Shown here: positions 52,527 through 60,585 of the stretch, in pieces | Layout: each line of letters opens with the position of its first letter | How positions within the stretch are numbered: the stretch's first letter is position 1 | Assembly: GCA_964448245.1 (NCBI GenBank) | Contig: CAYUWF010000001.1 | Coordinates: 1-64,000 of the forward strand | Direction: 5' to 3' | Length of the DNA: 64,000 nt | Source of the DNA: DATEVL01 sp964448245 | GTDB taxonomy: Bacteria > Chloroflexota > Anaerolineae > Anaerolineales > E44-bin32 | The notes under the pieces: generated by a model | Seen by the model: only the letters and a program-made list of their open reading frames with translations | The model's database searches: none | Told to the model about the DNA's origin: nothing | Translations under genes and position numbers: made by a program

Positions 52527-53426
52527 TTACCAGCCTAATCTCAGCGAAGCGAAAGCCCAAGGGGCGGCAAACCAGGCGGTGAAGGCAAGGGCAGCCGCGA
52601 TTTCGAGCGGTTTCTGAAGCGGCTGGTGCAATTCGATGGTCGATCGGGCGCGGCGGACTCTCGAGAGGCGCGGCCACGACAGGAGAGCTGCCAGCGCGAT
52701 CATGATCACAAGGACCCAAATCGGGACCAGGCGGACGACGAGGATCGTGATCAGCGCCGAGGCTATGGCGATGCAGAACCAGACCATCATCAGGAGGTGG
52801 GCCGCACGCGGCCCGAGGACGCTGGCCGTGTGGGTTACCCCGGCTCTTCGATCGACTTCGAAATCGCGAAGCTCATTGAACATCTGTCCGTAGAGACTGA
52901 CGGCGAGGACGAGGACCAGGGGGGAGACCCACTGCGGAAAGGGGCCGCCGTCAAAGGTCAGGTAGGCGGCGAGGAACTGCAGGCCGGCCAGCATTAGGGC
53001 GTGGGAGACCAAGTCGGCGACGGGAGTCCCTTTGAGGCGGACGGGCTGGGATGAGTACAGGTAAGCCAAAGCCAGGGATGCCAGCCCAGTGACGAACGGG
53101 CCGAGGCCGAGGGACGCATAGAGGAAGGCGGCCAGGACGGCCACGGTGAAGGACAGGAGCCGGGCGGAGCGTGGCGACAGTGCCCCAGACGAGACGGGAT
53201 TGCGCTGCGCCTTGGCAGGGTCCATCGCATCGGCGGTGGCATCCTCGGCATCATTGACCATGAAGGCAAACCCTACGGCGAGCCAGTTGGCGGCAAGGAC
53301 AACGACGAGGGGCCAGCCGAGTGAACCCTGCCCGGCGGCTGCGCCGAGGAGCGTCGTGATGACGACAAAGGAGACGTATTCCTTGAAACGGGTCAGGCGC
53401 CAGACACCATCGATGCGTCCTGCCAT
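52527..53426 (-). CDS. UbiA-family prenyltransferase-like membrane enzyme
   Basis: The 299-residue protein has about nine hydrophobic helices and both family Asp motifs: MVNDAEDATADAMDPAK (NDxxDxxxD-like) and NELRDFEVDRRAGVTHTASV. GAGGAGG lies just before the ATG at 53426. Members attach prenyl chains to aromatic or other acceptors in quinone, heme or lipid synthesis. The acceptor cannot be told here. The frame is intact. Confidence 0.88.
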   Translation of the reverse strand: MAGRIDGVWRLTRFKEYVSFVVITTLLGAAAGQGSLGWPLVVVLAANWLAVGFAFMVNDAEDATADAMDPAKAQRNPVSSGALSPRSARLLSFTVAVLAAFLYASLGLGPFVTGLASLALAYLYSSQPVRLKGTPVADLVSHALMLAGLQFLAAYLTFDGGPFPQWVSPLVLVLAVSLYGQMFNELRDFEVDRRAGVTHTASVLGPRAAHLLMMVWFCIAIASALITILVVRLVPIWVLVIMIALAALLSWPRLSRVRRARSTIELHQPLQKPLEIAAALAFTAWFAAPWAFASLRLGW

Positions 53427-53490
53427 CGCAGCCTCCTCTCGGGAGGGCTCCTTGGATCGAGGAGCTTGTGGGTCTCAGGCGTGCCCGGCG

Positions 53491-53631
53491 GCCGAAAGGC
53501 CTCGAACTTCCCGCGCGACCCCGTCGCCGAACTGCCCGTCCCGCCCAGTCTAGTATCGCGCCGGAGCCGAGGTTCGCCCCACTGTTCGCTCCCCGGGCGG
53601 TTCCGCGTTCGCGGGCGACTCGTGGTTGAGC
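53491..53631. repeat. attC-like site, 141 bp
   Basis: It starts GCCGAAAGGCCTCGAACTTC and carries the core AGTATCGCGC at 53552-53561. It ends with a perfect GTTRRRY heptamer, GTTGAGC (53625-53631). The inner arms (GCCCGTCCCGCC / GGGCGGTTCC) are less complementary than those further right. It lies 3' of the pseudogene at 53713 (read on -). Confidence 0.55.
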
Positions 53632-53712
53632 CGTCCGGCCAGCCAGACCTGAACTCGCGCGGAAGCCGACGCCCGGCCGCCTCGTCCCCGGCGGGGTTCG
53701 CAGGTGGAAACG

Positions 53713-54239
53713 TCAGACGTACTGCGAGAGATCCTCCTCGCGGCCGGACCATTCAACGTAGAGGCGGAAGGAAGCCGCCTGCGTCATCGTCCTTCCCTGG
53801 GACACCATTTCCCGGGCAGCTTGGCTGTGGACGAGCCAGGCCTGCTTCACCGTGACAGCCGGGGGCGACCTGGTGATGGGTGAGTCTGGCGCGGGACAGC
53901 GCCACTCCGACCCGCTGTAGATCTTGACCCCCATTCCCATGCAATAAGCGATCGACGGCGGATCGACATGGGAGAGGAGAACATTGGCGACTGCCAGCCG
54001 GAGGGGACTCGGGAAGACGAGGATCTCCCTCTTGGGAAGTATGGGGAGAATGATGGGGAACTGAAAGAGCGCCGAGAAGGGGCCCAGCCTTTCGAGGCAG
54101 AAGGCGAGATGCCGGAAGCCGATACCTGAAGAGACGAGATGGCGTGTTGATAGCGGGCGCGGACGCGTGCCTGAAGTCTCGGGTCCGTTGTGTTGGCGTA
54201 TACCGCCACGGACGCCTCTTGAGAGGTTTGCCGACTCAT
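53713..54239 (-). pseudogene. Conserved hypothetical protein, multiply frameshifted
   Basis: One frame starts SRQTSQEASVAVYANTTDPR. Another continues GIGFRHLAFCLERLGPFSAL, VANVLLSHVDPPSIAYCMGM and GVKIYSG. The last reads SQGRTMTQAASFRLYVEWSG and REEDLSQYV to a stop at 53713. The pieces are in order and look like one protein, but I do not know its family. Confidence 0.55.
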
Positions 54240-54345
54240 ATTCTCGAGCCGAGCGAGGCGGCCCCTGCGGGAGCCGCCGGCCGGTCAACCCAGTATCGCG
54301 CGATGGATGCAGCGCGGCCAGCCGGGGCGGAGCCACCGCGGGCTG
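54240..54345. repeat. attC-like palindrome, core at 54292
   Basis: The arms GGGAGCCGCCGGCCGG and CCAGCCGGGGCGGAGCC flank the core AGTATCGCGC (54292-54301). The 3' end of the LacI remnant abuts it. End heptamers are degenerate. Confidence 0.5.
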
Positions 54346-54600
54346 TCAGTGGGGTCGCGCGGCCTCGCAGCCGCAGGAACGTCTCACCACCAGGTGCGAC
54401 TCGGTGATGACAAGACGCGGCCGAACCCTCTCACCGGCCATGAGGCGGCGAAGCATCGTCATGGCTTGCAGACCCATCTGGTAGGCCGGCAATGCGACTG
54501 TAGTGAGCGCCGGGTCGAGGAGTGCGGCGACGTCGAGGTCGCCAAAGCCAATGAGCGCAATATCCTGCGGGATGCTCAGGCCTCGCCCTCTGGCAAAATC
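54346..54600 (-). pseudogene. LacI-family regulator, C-terminal fragment
   Basis: The frame reads RGRGLSIPQDIALIGFGDLD, VAALLDPALTTVALPAYQMG and MLRRLMAGERVRPRLVITES, ending HLVVRRSCGCEAARPH at a TGA (54346). This is the typical end of a LacI/GalR effector domain. The helix-turn-helix and most of the ligand domain are missing, and upstream sequence is out of frame. Confidence 0.75.
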
Positions 54601-54689
54601 CTCGCCGATGAGGAGATCAGCGACCTCATCGCCCTCATGATGACTCAGTGTAGGCGTCCGAGGATCGCTGCGGAAGATAGCCCCGTTGC

Positions 54690-54786
54690 CGAGCCGCCCG
54701 GCCGACCTCGGCCGGCTCTCTGCCGTCGACCCCGCCGTCAGGGGGCAACCCCGGGAGCGCGTCGGGCGGGGAACGGCCCGCTTCCG
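54690..54786. repeat. Palindrome resembling the attC-like arms, no core
   Basis: GCCGAGCCGCCCGGCCGACC and GGCCGGCTCTCTGCC form an inner hairpin, and GTCGGGCGGGGAACGGCC follows. It separates the LacI fragment from the RidA pseudogene. The AGTATCGCGC core is absent. Confidence 0.3.
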
Positions 54787-55166
54787 CTACGCCTCAGCGA
54801 TGAGGGCAACGGAGACCTTCATCCCTTTGGGTTGAATGGGGAGCTTGGCTCCCTGCCGCGCCGGTCGGTCCTCGGGAAACCACCTGGCCCCCTTCTCGTT
54901 TATGGCCGTATCGTCGCTCGGATCCCCAAATGAAGGTCGCGTTCACGACCTTGGAAGGGGAGGTTCCGGCGGCGGTCAGGATCGCTTCACAGTTGCGAAG
55001 ACACCGAGGCTGGTTCTTCCTGGACGATGGCGCTGACAACCTCACCCGTTGCAGGATCGAGTGGTCCTTGGCCGGCGACGAAGACGAGTCCCGCTGCGTT
55101 AGTTCCGTGGCTATAAGCCGCGAGCGCCTTGGGTGCTTTGGGCGTAGAGACGACTTCCTTTGGCAT
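54787..55166 (-). pseudogene. RidA/YjgF-family protein, frameshifted
   Basis: From the ATG at 55166: MPKEVVSTPKAPKALAAYSH, VFVAGQGPLDPATGEVVSA. Another frame continues RCLRNCEAILTAAGTSPSKV and VNATFI. A third gives DTAINEKGARWFPEDRPARQ, GAKLPIQPKGMKVSVALIAE, stopping at 54787. The RidA signature (GQGP and the C-terminal VSVALIAEA) is visible. At least two frame changes inactivate it. Confidence 0.8.
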
Positions 55167-55245
55167 GGCGATAGAACTCACTGGGGCCGAGGCGGAAAGC
55201 CGCCGTCGTGCGCGCCCGCTCTTGTCAGCAGGCACAGTGTGCGTG

Positions 55246-55650
55246 CTAGAGTGCACGCATATGGTTGTTCTTGGAGTTGTGCTCGACCTCCGGCAGCCCT
55301 AGGGCTTCAAGAACGGGGGAACATCCATGCCGAGTCGCCCGCGGAGCTCTTTCTTGAGCCTGTACCATCCCTTGACCAGGGTTCTTTGCAGAGCGCGCCC
55401 ATTCTTCAACCGTTCCTGGGCGCAGGCTTATGATCATCGGCGCCCCCCAGGAGTATCCAGTCGCCGTGCGACTTCAGCATGGCGTGGAGATCGTCGATAC
55501 AGCGAAGGTGATAACGAAGTCCGGTCTTCCCGACCTGAACGACCAATGCGGGTGGGCCCAGAGCCTCATCGCGAAAGGCGTTGAACTCGGATGTCAGCGT
55601 TCAACGTTCTTTGCGGGTGCCTTTTCTTTTGAAGGCCGGCTTAGCCATAT
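55246..55650 (-). pseudogene. Conserved hypothetical protein (about 135 residues), interrupted
   Basis: A short start, MAKPAFKRKGTRKER, ends in a stop. Downstream frames read LTSEFNAFRDEALGPPALVV, QVGKTGLRYHLRCIDDLHAM and LKSHGDWILLGGADDHKPAP. Another reads LRPGTVEEWARSAKNP and finally VLEALGLPEVEHNSKNNHMR. The pieces are consecutive and form one protein family that I have seen as a conserved hypothetical. It has two or more interruptions. Confidence 0.55.
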
Positions 55651-55952
55651 CTTCCTCCGTGGGGATCTACCGGGACGGTAGGTCGAGAGGAGAGCCTGTT
55701 GGGCTGAGGAGACCGGCTCCGGGACTCGGCACGCAGCTTAAACGGGTCAGGCTTGGCGTTGCGTTCCTTGGGCAAGCCGCCCGGCTAGCCAAACCGAGTA
55801 TCGCGCTGGAGGCGGGACCCGCCCGGGTCGGCTCCAGCGTTGTCACACGGCTGGAAAACTCGGGGGGCACCGACTAGGAGTGGCTCGGGCTGGCTTCCCT
55901 CTCATAGGTCCAACGCGGGGCGCGGCGTTGACTTGGACGCGGGTCCGGGCTT
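55651..55952. repeat. Interval holding an attC-like site (about 55760-55845)
   Basis: GCAAGCCGCCCGGCTAGCC and GCCCGGGTCGGCTCCAGCG form the arms around the core AGTATCGCGC (55797-55806), with GTTGTCAC to the right. Read on -, the right arm has the same CGCTGGAGCCGACCCG phrase as the better preserved site at 58217. The rest of the interval shows no gene. Confidence 0.55.
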
Positions 55953-56273
55953 TTAGTACCTGCGACCGCGGGGGCGGCCGCCGGGGCGAAAAGGGCGACC
56001 CCCAGAGCCGCCCCCATCTCTCTCCTCGCGCGGTCGGGCCATGTTCACCGTCAGAGCACGATCTCCAAGCTCTTTTCCGTTGAACATGCTGATGGCCTTT
56101 TCCGCTTCCGACTGTGTGCTCATTTCGACGAAAGCGAAACCCTTGGATCGGCCGGTATCCCTGTCGGTTATCAAGGAGATGGACTTCACCGACCCGGCCT
56201 GGGAGAAGAGGGTCTGCAGGTCGCCTTCTCCCGTGGAATACGACAAGTTGCCGACGTACAGCTTGCTCTCCAT
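55953..56273 (-). CDS. RRM-domain RNA-binding protein (RNP family), copy 2
   Basis: The 106-residue protein has RNP2 KLYVGNLSY, RNP1 KGFAFVEM and a Gly/Arg tail (SGGRPFRPGGRPRGRRY). It aligns with the protein at 25447 over its whole length (shared GDRALTVNMARPREER-type ending against GGRALTVNMARPREER). AGGTGAGC precedes the ATG at 56273. It is likely an RNA chaperone. Confidence 0.92.
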   Translation of the reverse strand: MESKLYVGNLSYSTGEGDLQTLFSQAGSVKSISLITDRDTGRSKGFAFVEMSTQSEAEKAISMFNGKELGDRALTVNMARPREERDGGGSGGRPFRPGGRPRGRRY

Positions 56274-56494
56274 GCTCACCTGTCCTGATCCGTTCGATCT
56301 GGGTGTGGGGAGGTTCCCCAGACTCCTCGGGGAGCCGGTCAGCCGGCAAATGCCCATCTGACTACAGCCATGGTACCACGCCCGGATGTTGGGTGGCGGC
56401 CCTTGAACCCAGCCTGGTGAATGTTCCGGGGAAGACGTGCGACTCCGTACGGACCCATGAGCGGCAACAAGCGAGCCCGAGCGGGGTACGCTCA

Positions 56495-56622
56495 GCCGCC
56501 TAGAGTCTCCGGCTTCGCAAAACAGCCGTAGGCGAGCCACCTTGCCCGCCAGGGCAAGACTCAGGCGGTAGCCGTGACCCGGCCCGCCTGGGTAGGCTCC
56601 CGCGAGTTGCCGAGCAACGCGA
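56495..56622. repeat. Variant attC-like palindrome without the usual core
   Basis: GCCGCCTAGAGTCTCCGGC, GTAGGCGAGCC and TTGCCCGCCAGGGCAA (an inner hairpin) are followed by GCCCGCCTGGGTAGGCTCCC and CGAGTTGCCGAG. Layout and outer arms match the family, but the central AGTATCGCGC is replaced. The right end doubles as the -35 region of a + strand promoter. Confidence 0.45.
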
Positions 56623-56636
56623 GGTCGTGATATAAT
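56607..56636 (+). promoter_or_regulatory. Sigma-70-type promoter
   Basis: TTGCCG (56607-56612) and a perfect TATAAT (56631-56636) are 18 bases apart. Start of transcription is expected near 56643. It points towards the CarD-like gene and is one of the clearest promoters in the window. Confidence 0.75.
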
Positions 56637-56642
56637 TACACC

Positions 56643-56712
56643 AACCGTATAGCCGGTTTAGCGTGCAGTGCCTGCCGTCAGACCCGAGTATAGAGCTGAC
56701 GGCTTTTCTTTC
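56643..56712 (+). ncRNA. Putative short RNA or attenuated leader (about 70 nt)
   Basis: The interval from the predicted start to the T-run of the terminator has no reading frame of note. It would yield a RNA of about 70 nt ending in a strong hairpin, either a small RNA or a leader whose termination controls the downstream CarD-like gene. This is inference from promoter and terminator spacing only. Confidence 0.45.
56674..56712 (+). terminator. Rho-independent terminator
   Basis: GCCGTCAG (56674-56681) pairs with CTGACGGC (56696-56703) over a 14-base loop, followed immediately by TTTTCTTTCT. It lies between the promoter at 56607 and the CarD-like start at 56776. Confidence 0.75.
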
Positions 56713-56775
56713 TCGGAATAGATGCGCCGGATTCGATCATCCAAGGGTCGGTTAGCCGGCTCCTAGAGGCATCGA

Positions 56776-57273
56776 ATGCCAATCGAAGTCAATGACTGGG
56801 TTGTCCATCCGCAGTGTGGCGTAGGGCGTGTCGTCAAGCTCGAGGTGAGGGAGTTTGGCCCCGGGACCGCACAGCGCTATTATGTGATCGCGATCGCGAA
56901 AGGCACCATGTGGGTGCCGGTCGAGGGGCCTGCCAGCGGATTGCGGAAGTTGACGGCGAAAGGTGAACTCGGCAAGTATCGCGGTATTCTGAGAAGCCGC
57001 CCGACACCCTTGGTTGCGGACTCTCGGCAGCGGCAGATCGCATTGGCCGAGAGATTGAAGGAAGGCTCGTTCCAGGCTAGGTGTGAAGTCGTGCGGGATC
57101 TGACCGCCCATCGCTGGAACAAATCTTTGAACGAGAGCAGCGGCATTCTGCTGCGGAGTGCGCACGAGGTGTTGTGTGCGGAATGGGCAGCAGCCGGCGG
57201 CCTGTCGTCTTCGGAGGCTAGCCAGGAGGTTGAGGCCCTGCTCCTTGAGGGGAGGAAGATCCACGAGAAGTAG
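56776..57273 (+). CDS. CarD-like (CdnL/TRCF-RID) transcription regulator
   Basis: The 165-residue protein begins NDWVVHPQCGVGRVVKLEVR, the RNA-polymerase-interacting domain of CarD/CdnL. A helical C-terminal half follows (IALAERLKEGSFQARCEVVR, LTAHRWNKSLNESSGILLRS). The domain contacts the RNAP beta subunit. AGAGG lies seven bases before the ATG. It is the only clearly coding + strand gene right of 22.7 kb and has its own promoter, so it may be an inverted or self-expressed cassette. Confidence 0.85.
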   Translation: MPIEVNDWVVHPQCGVGRVVKLEVREFGPGTAQRYYVIAIAKGTMWVPVEGPASGLRKLTAKGELGKYRGILRSRPTPLVADSRQRQIALAERLKEGSFQARCEVVRDLTAHRWNKSLNESSGILLRSAHEVLCAEWAAAGGLSSSEASQEVEALLLEGRKIHEK

Positions 57274-57371
57274 ACCTTGGCGCGTAAGCTTGTGCTCTTC
57301 GATGGCATCGCGTCAGCAAGAGTCGGACAAATCGGGCCGTGAGTTAAGACACACTTCTTCGGCCTCGACGG

Positions 57372-57590
57372 TCACGCGGCCGCCTCCCCCATCTGCGTGT
57401 GCTGCCGGCGAGGAGCCTCGAGCGTTCTGTGTTTGATCGCCTCTCATCGCGACTGGACCTCCTTGGCCATGTCGAGATAGATGTCCCCCGGCGTGACGTT
57501 GTCGAGCGATTCGTAGTGCCGCTGATGGTTGGAATAGTCGACGAAGCGGCTGATCTCCTCCTCCAGGCTCCGGCCCGTATCTGCTTCACG
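57372..57590 (-). mobile_element. IS3-type transposase (OrfB) C-terminal remnant
   Basis: The frame reads LEEEISRFVDYSNHQRHYES and LDNVTPGDIYLDMAKEVQSR, the C-terminal part of an rve integrase core (YNHxRxHESLxNxTPxDVY). After one frame change come AIKHRTLEAPRRQHTQMGE and a stop at 57372. Just beyond (about 57340-57355 on +), GGGCCGTGAGTTAAGACACA resembles an IS3-family terminal repeat. The rest of the IS is gone. Confidence 0.65.
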
Positions 57591-58098
57591 AAGGATGCGT
57601 GTTGAAGGAGGACGCGACTTGGGTCTGGTTGTGGGGATTGAGGATCCCGACCTCGAGATTGAGTTCTCCCCGGACTATCCTGATCGGCTCGAGGGTCGGA
57701 GTCGTTGGTAATGAGGACGGCCGACTCGAACCTTCGCTGATACGCGTCGTGCACAAGACGCGTCGGAACCTTTCTCCTCAGTCCTGGTGACCTTGACGAA
57801 CCTGGGCCCGCTGAGCTTAGGTTGTGCCACGAGCATCATGACATCATGCGACAGGAAGGAGCCGTATTCGATCTCAAGACCTGAGGGGCCTGAGGTAGAT
57901 CTGGTGACGCGTCGGCTTGTCAGGACCGTGCTTGCGAGCGCTCACTCGGGCAGTGAAGTACTTCATTCTCTCGACGGAGTGGCCCGGGAGAAGTAGCTCG
58001 GAAAGGCGCTGAATGTCAGGCCGCCTGAAGGGAGTACCCTTTAAGGCCCCGTAGTAGAGGTGGAAGCCGTCGAAATACACGAAAATACGAACGGGCAT
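57591..58098 (-). pseudogene. NYN-domain (LabA-like) nuclease, frameshifted and fused to IS remnant
   Basis: From the ATG at 58098: RIFVYFDGFHLYYGALKGTP and LLLPGHSVERMKYFTARVSA. After a shift comes LEIEYGSFLSHDVMMLVAQP. After a deletion comes DAYQRRFESAVLITNDSDL with RIVRGELNLEVGILNPHN. The acidic NYN/PIN residues (FDGFH, NDSD) are visible. The last codons (FVKQIR) run directly into the transposase fragment. Confidence 0.75.
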
Positions 58099-58216
58099 GC
58101 CTGGACCAATAGCATAAGCCGTACTCTCGCCAGTCCGGCCTCGCCACTAGGCCCCGAGGGCCTAGTGGGATACCTTCATCATAGGGCAGAGGGTTGCCCG
58201 GGTCAAACGTCGGAGC

Positions 58217-58336
58217 GTCGAACGGCCTCGAACTTCGCGAAGCAACCCTGTGGGCGAGCCGCCCGGCCAGCCAAGGCTAGTATCGCGCCCGACTCAAGGT
58301 CCGGCTGGCCGGGTCGGCTCCAGCGAGTTGTTGGGC
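58217..58336. repeat. attC-like site 1, 120 bp (3' of the GT87-like gene)
   Basis: The left end is GTCGAAC followed by GGCCTCGAACTTCGCGAAGC, and the right end is GTTGGGC (58330-58336, perfect GTTRRRY). Inner arms GCCGCCCGGCCAGCC and GGCTGGCCGGGTCGGC pair across the core AGTATCGCGC (58279-58288). Read on -, it begins GCCCAACAACTCGCTGGAG, which looks like the R''/L'' end of known environmental attC sites. The GT87-like gene ends inside it. Confidence 0.75.
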
Positions 58337-59166
58337 AGCCGGCGCGCGCGCCAGAACAGATAGAGAGGAACAATCGCCCATGGCAGCCCGGTGTGCAAGT
58401 ACAGAGACAATGGCAGGAGGAGCCAGGAAAGAGCTACCGCAGTCCAATCGGCCTGCGTGACCAATATGCACTGGCTGTAGATGTTGGCAAGAGGGTTGAA
58501 GGTCGCTGCCCAGCACCAGTATTCGGAGCGCGGGTAGGGCCTGATTGAGATAAAGGTGACAGCGGCGGCACATGCGATGGCCGCAAAAGATAGGGCGATC
58601 GGAATCGGCGGGTCGAGTAGCGCCGAGATGCCGAACAAGGACGACGCGTGCTCTGCGTACTGAAGGATTGGGGGTGTGGCGCTCAACCACGCTGTCCACC
58701 ACCTTGGTTGGAGGATGGTAGGCAACAGGTAGATGAGGATCACTGTCGAGAGCATCTTGAGAAGTGTAGCCCTCTTGCCGGCCCTCCACCAGCTCACGGC
58801 GAAAAATGGGACAAGCCACATGGCAAGCTGAGGCTTCAGAGTGGCAAGCGCAACGCCCCACCAGGTTCCTGAGAAGGCGAGGGCGATGATGATAAGGTCG
58901 ACCTGGCCCACCCAAAGCGCGAACAGAACTGGAAGCATAAGCAAGGCCCTGAGTGTGCGGCGCCGTGTGAGGGTTACGAGTGCGAGGAAGTTGAGAACCG
59001 TCCAGACGACAAAGGCGACAGCATATGGAAGAAGGGCCAGAGGCACGATCGGCATGAGAAAAGGCAGGGGGGAGAAGAATCCTTGCACCACGTATGGGGA
59101 TTCGCCCGCGATGAAGGCTCGCGCGGCCTCCCAGAAGATAGCGAAGTCATACCCTAATGCGTTCAC
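58294..59166 (-). CDS. GT87/DUF2029-like multi-pass membrane protein
   Basis: The 290-residue protein has eight or more hydrophobic helices. It begins NALGYDFAIFWEAARAFIAG and continues ESPYVVQGFFSPLPFLMPIV, the conserved early loop of polyprenyl-phosphate-mannose-dependent mannosyltransferases (GT87), followed by LATLKPQLAMWLVPFFAVSW. Compared with the family it is short. The last residues, LPNNSLEPTRPAGP, are translated from the attC-like palindrome. The frame is intact. Confidence 0.78.
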   Translation of the reverse strand: MNALGYDFAIFWEAARAFIAGESPYVVQGFFSPLPFLMPIVPLALLPYAVAFVVWTVLNFLALVTLTRRRTLRALLMLPVLFALWVGQVDLIIIALAFSGTWWGVALATLKPQLAMWLVPFFAVSWWRAGKRATLLKMLSTVILIYLLPTILQPRWWTAWLSATPPILQYAEHASSLFGISALLDPPIPIALSFAAIACAAAVTFISIRPYPRSEYWCWAATFNPLANIYSQCILVTQADWTAVALSWLLLPLSLYLHTGLPWAIVPLYLFWRARRLPNNSLEPTRPAGP

Positions 59167-59189
59167 AAGACAGTGCCTTCAGGACGGCT

Positions 59190-59313
59190 GCCCGACGGTC
59201 GGAGCTGAAGCGCCCGGCCAGCCGAAAGTAGTATCGCGCTGAACTCAACACCCGCCTGGCCGGGTTGGCCGAAGGTCCTGGTGTCTTTCCAGGGCTCCAT
59301 CGGGTTCTTAGGC
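59190..59313. repeat. attC-like site 2, 124 bp (3' of the first bioY)
   Basis: The left end is GCCCGAC (59190-59196), the core AGTATCGCGC lies at 59230-59239, and the right end is CTTAGGC (59307-59313, one mismatch to GTTRRRY). Inner arms CGCCCGGCCAGCC and CGCCTGGCCGGGTTGGCC are complementary. From 59211 rightwards it is identical to the site at 61939. Confidence 0.72.
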
Positions 59314-59321
59314 GGCATGGA

Positions 59322-59912
59322 TTACTGCTCACCAGCCTGTCCGATCAGTCTCCAGCCCGTGGGCAGCAGGACCGTGGCGAGGGCGATCTTTAGAGCATCT
59401 CCCGCGAGAAACGGAAGAACACCGAGGCTGAGGACGGCTTCCCACCCAACGAACCGCGAGAGCCATGTGATGCCGACGATGTAGATGACTACGTTGCCGA
59501 TGATCATACTGGCGGCAGTGGTCCAGGGCTTGCGGTCCCAGCCTCTCTCGCTCAGCAATCCCACAACAAATGCCGCTACGATAAAGCCTATCAGGTATCC
59601 GGCCGTGGGGCCGAGAAGCCTCGCCATTCCGGCGGTTGCGCCGGCGAAAACCGGCAATCCTAGGATGCCCAATGTGATGTAAGTTGCGACGGTAGCAGGG
59701 CCTCTTCTACTGCCGTAGAGTGCTCCAAGGAGCAAGACAGCGAAAGTCTGGCCCGTGACTGGAACGGGGGAGAATGGAAGAACAATCTGAATCTGAGCTG
59801 CCAGCGCGATGAGGAGGCTGCCTCCCAGGACAAGGGCAAGCTCGCGGGCGACTCCGGGCTTGGGCCATACGGCGTCGACCATCACTCTCTGATGCATACC
59901 CGCAATTTCCAT
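59322..59912 (-). CDS. bioY: BioY-family biotin transporter substrate-binding component, copy 1
   Basis: The 196-residue membrane S-component takes up biotin alone or with an ECF module. Features are GGSLLIALAAQIQIVLPFSP, VPVTGQTFAVLLLGALYGS, and the family signature FAGATAGMARLLGPTAGYLI. The ATG at 59912 has AAGGTG upstream; a GTG three codons earlier overlaps that site. The whole gene with its flanking sites is repeated without change at 62072. No ECF ATPase is nearby. Confidence 0.92.
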   Translation of the reverse strand: MEIAGMHQRVMVDAVWPKPGVARELALVLGGSLLIALAAQIQIVLPFSPVPVTGQTFAVLLLGALYGSRRGPATVATYITLGILGLPVFAGATAGMARLLGPTAGYLIGFIVAAFVVGLLSERGWDRKPWTTAASMIIGNVVIYIVGITWLSRFVGWEAVLSLGVLPFLAGDALKIALATVLLPTGWRLIGQAGEQ

Positions 59913-59937
59913 TACCGACACCTTTCTGGGCGATGCC

Positions 59938-60084
59938 GCCTAACGGTCCCGAGATTCGCGAAGCAGCCCTGTGGGCGAACCGCCCGGCCAACTCAGGATA
60001 GTATCGCGCTGAACGCAACACCCGGCTGGCCGGGTCGGCCGAAGGGACTGGTGTCTTTCCAGGGCTCCATCGAGTTTGTTGAGC
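59938..60084. repeat. attC-like site 3, 147 bp
   Basis: It has both heptamers in good form: GCCTAAC (59938-59944, RYYYAAC) and GTTGAGC (60078-60084, GTTRRRY). The core is at 60000-60009. The inner arms are CCGCCCGGCCAA and GGCTGGCCGGGTCGG, and the outer arms share AGCCCTG / CAGGGCT. It lies between the VOC gene and the first bioY and is identical to 62688-62831 apart from the last bases. Confidence 0.78.
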
Positions 60085-60107
60085 AGCGGCGAATCTGGAC
60101 GGGGGCT

Positions 60108-60527
60108 CTATTCGATGTCGAAGTTGGGATTCCACACGATCTCCCACAAGTGATCGTCTGGATCCTGGAAGTACCCCGCGAAGCCTCCCCAGAAGGTGGC
60201 CTGAGCGGGCTTGACTATCTTGGCGCCAGCTTGCCTTGCCTGGTCCATGACCGCGTCAACCTCCTCTCTAGTGGAGACGTTGTGGCCGATGGTTATCTCG
60301 GTTGGACTACGTGCAGTTCGCGGTATGCCAGTGTCATATGAAATGCTTTCTCGGGGCCAGATTGCGAGCTTCAGGCCGGGCTGCAAATCAAAGAAGGCGA
60401 CAGTGCCGAATTCAAACTCCGCTCCGATCGGCCCTTCAGTCGCGAGTCCGAGGCCGTCGCGATAGAACGCTAGGGACTTATCCAGGTCGTCAACACCGAG
60501 AGTGATAACCGTCACGCGGGGTTTCAT
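60108..60527 (-). CDS. VOC-family (glyoxalase/bleomycin-resistance-like) protein
   Basis: The intact 139-residue protein has the paired beta-alpha-beta modules of the VOC fold: VTVITLGVDDLDKSLAFYRD, FGTVAFFDLQPGLKLAIWPR, VDAVMDQARQAGAKIVKPAQ and FAGYFQDPDDHLWEIVWNP. The last Glu is a typical metal ligand. GGAGAC precedes the ATG at 60527. Such genes are frequent passengers in integron cassettes. Confidence 0.9.
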   Translation of the reverse strand: MKPRVTVITLGVDDLDKSLAFYRDGLGLATEGPIGAEFEFGTVAFFDLQPGLKLAIWPRESISYDTGIPRTARSPTEITIGHNVSTREEVDAVMDQARQAGAKIVKPAQATFWGGFAGYFQDPDDHLWEIVWNPNFDIE

Positions 60528-60585
60528 TTGCCTGTCTCCGTGGCGATGGTCTCTTGGCCTGTAGCTACGGCCCCTAGGAGAGCCG

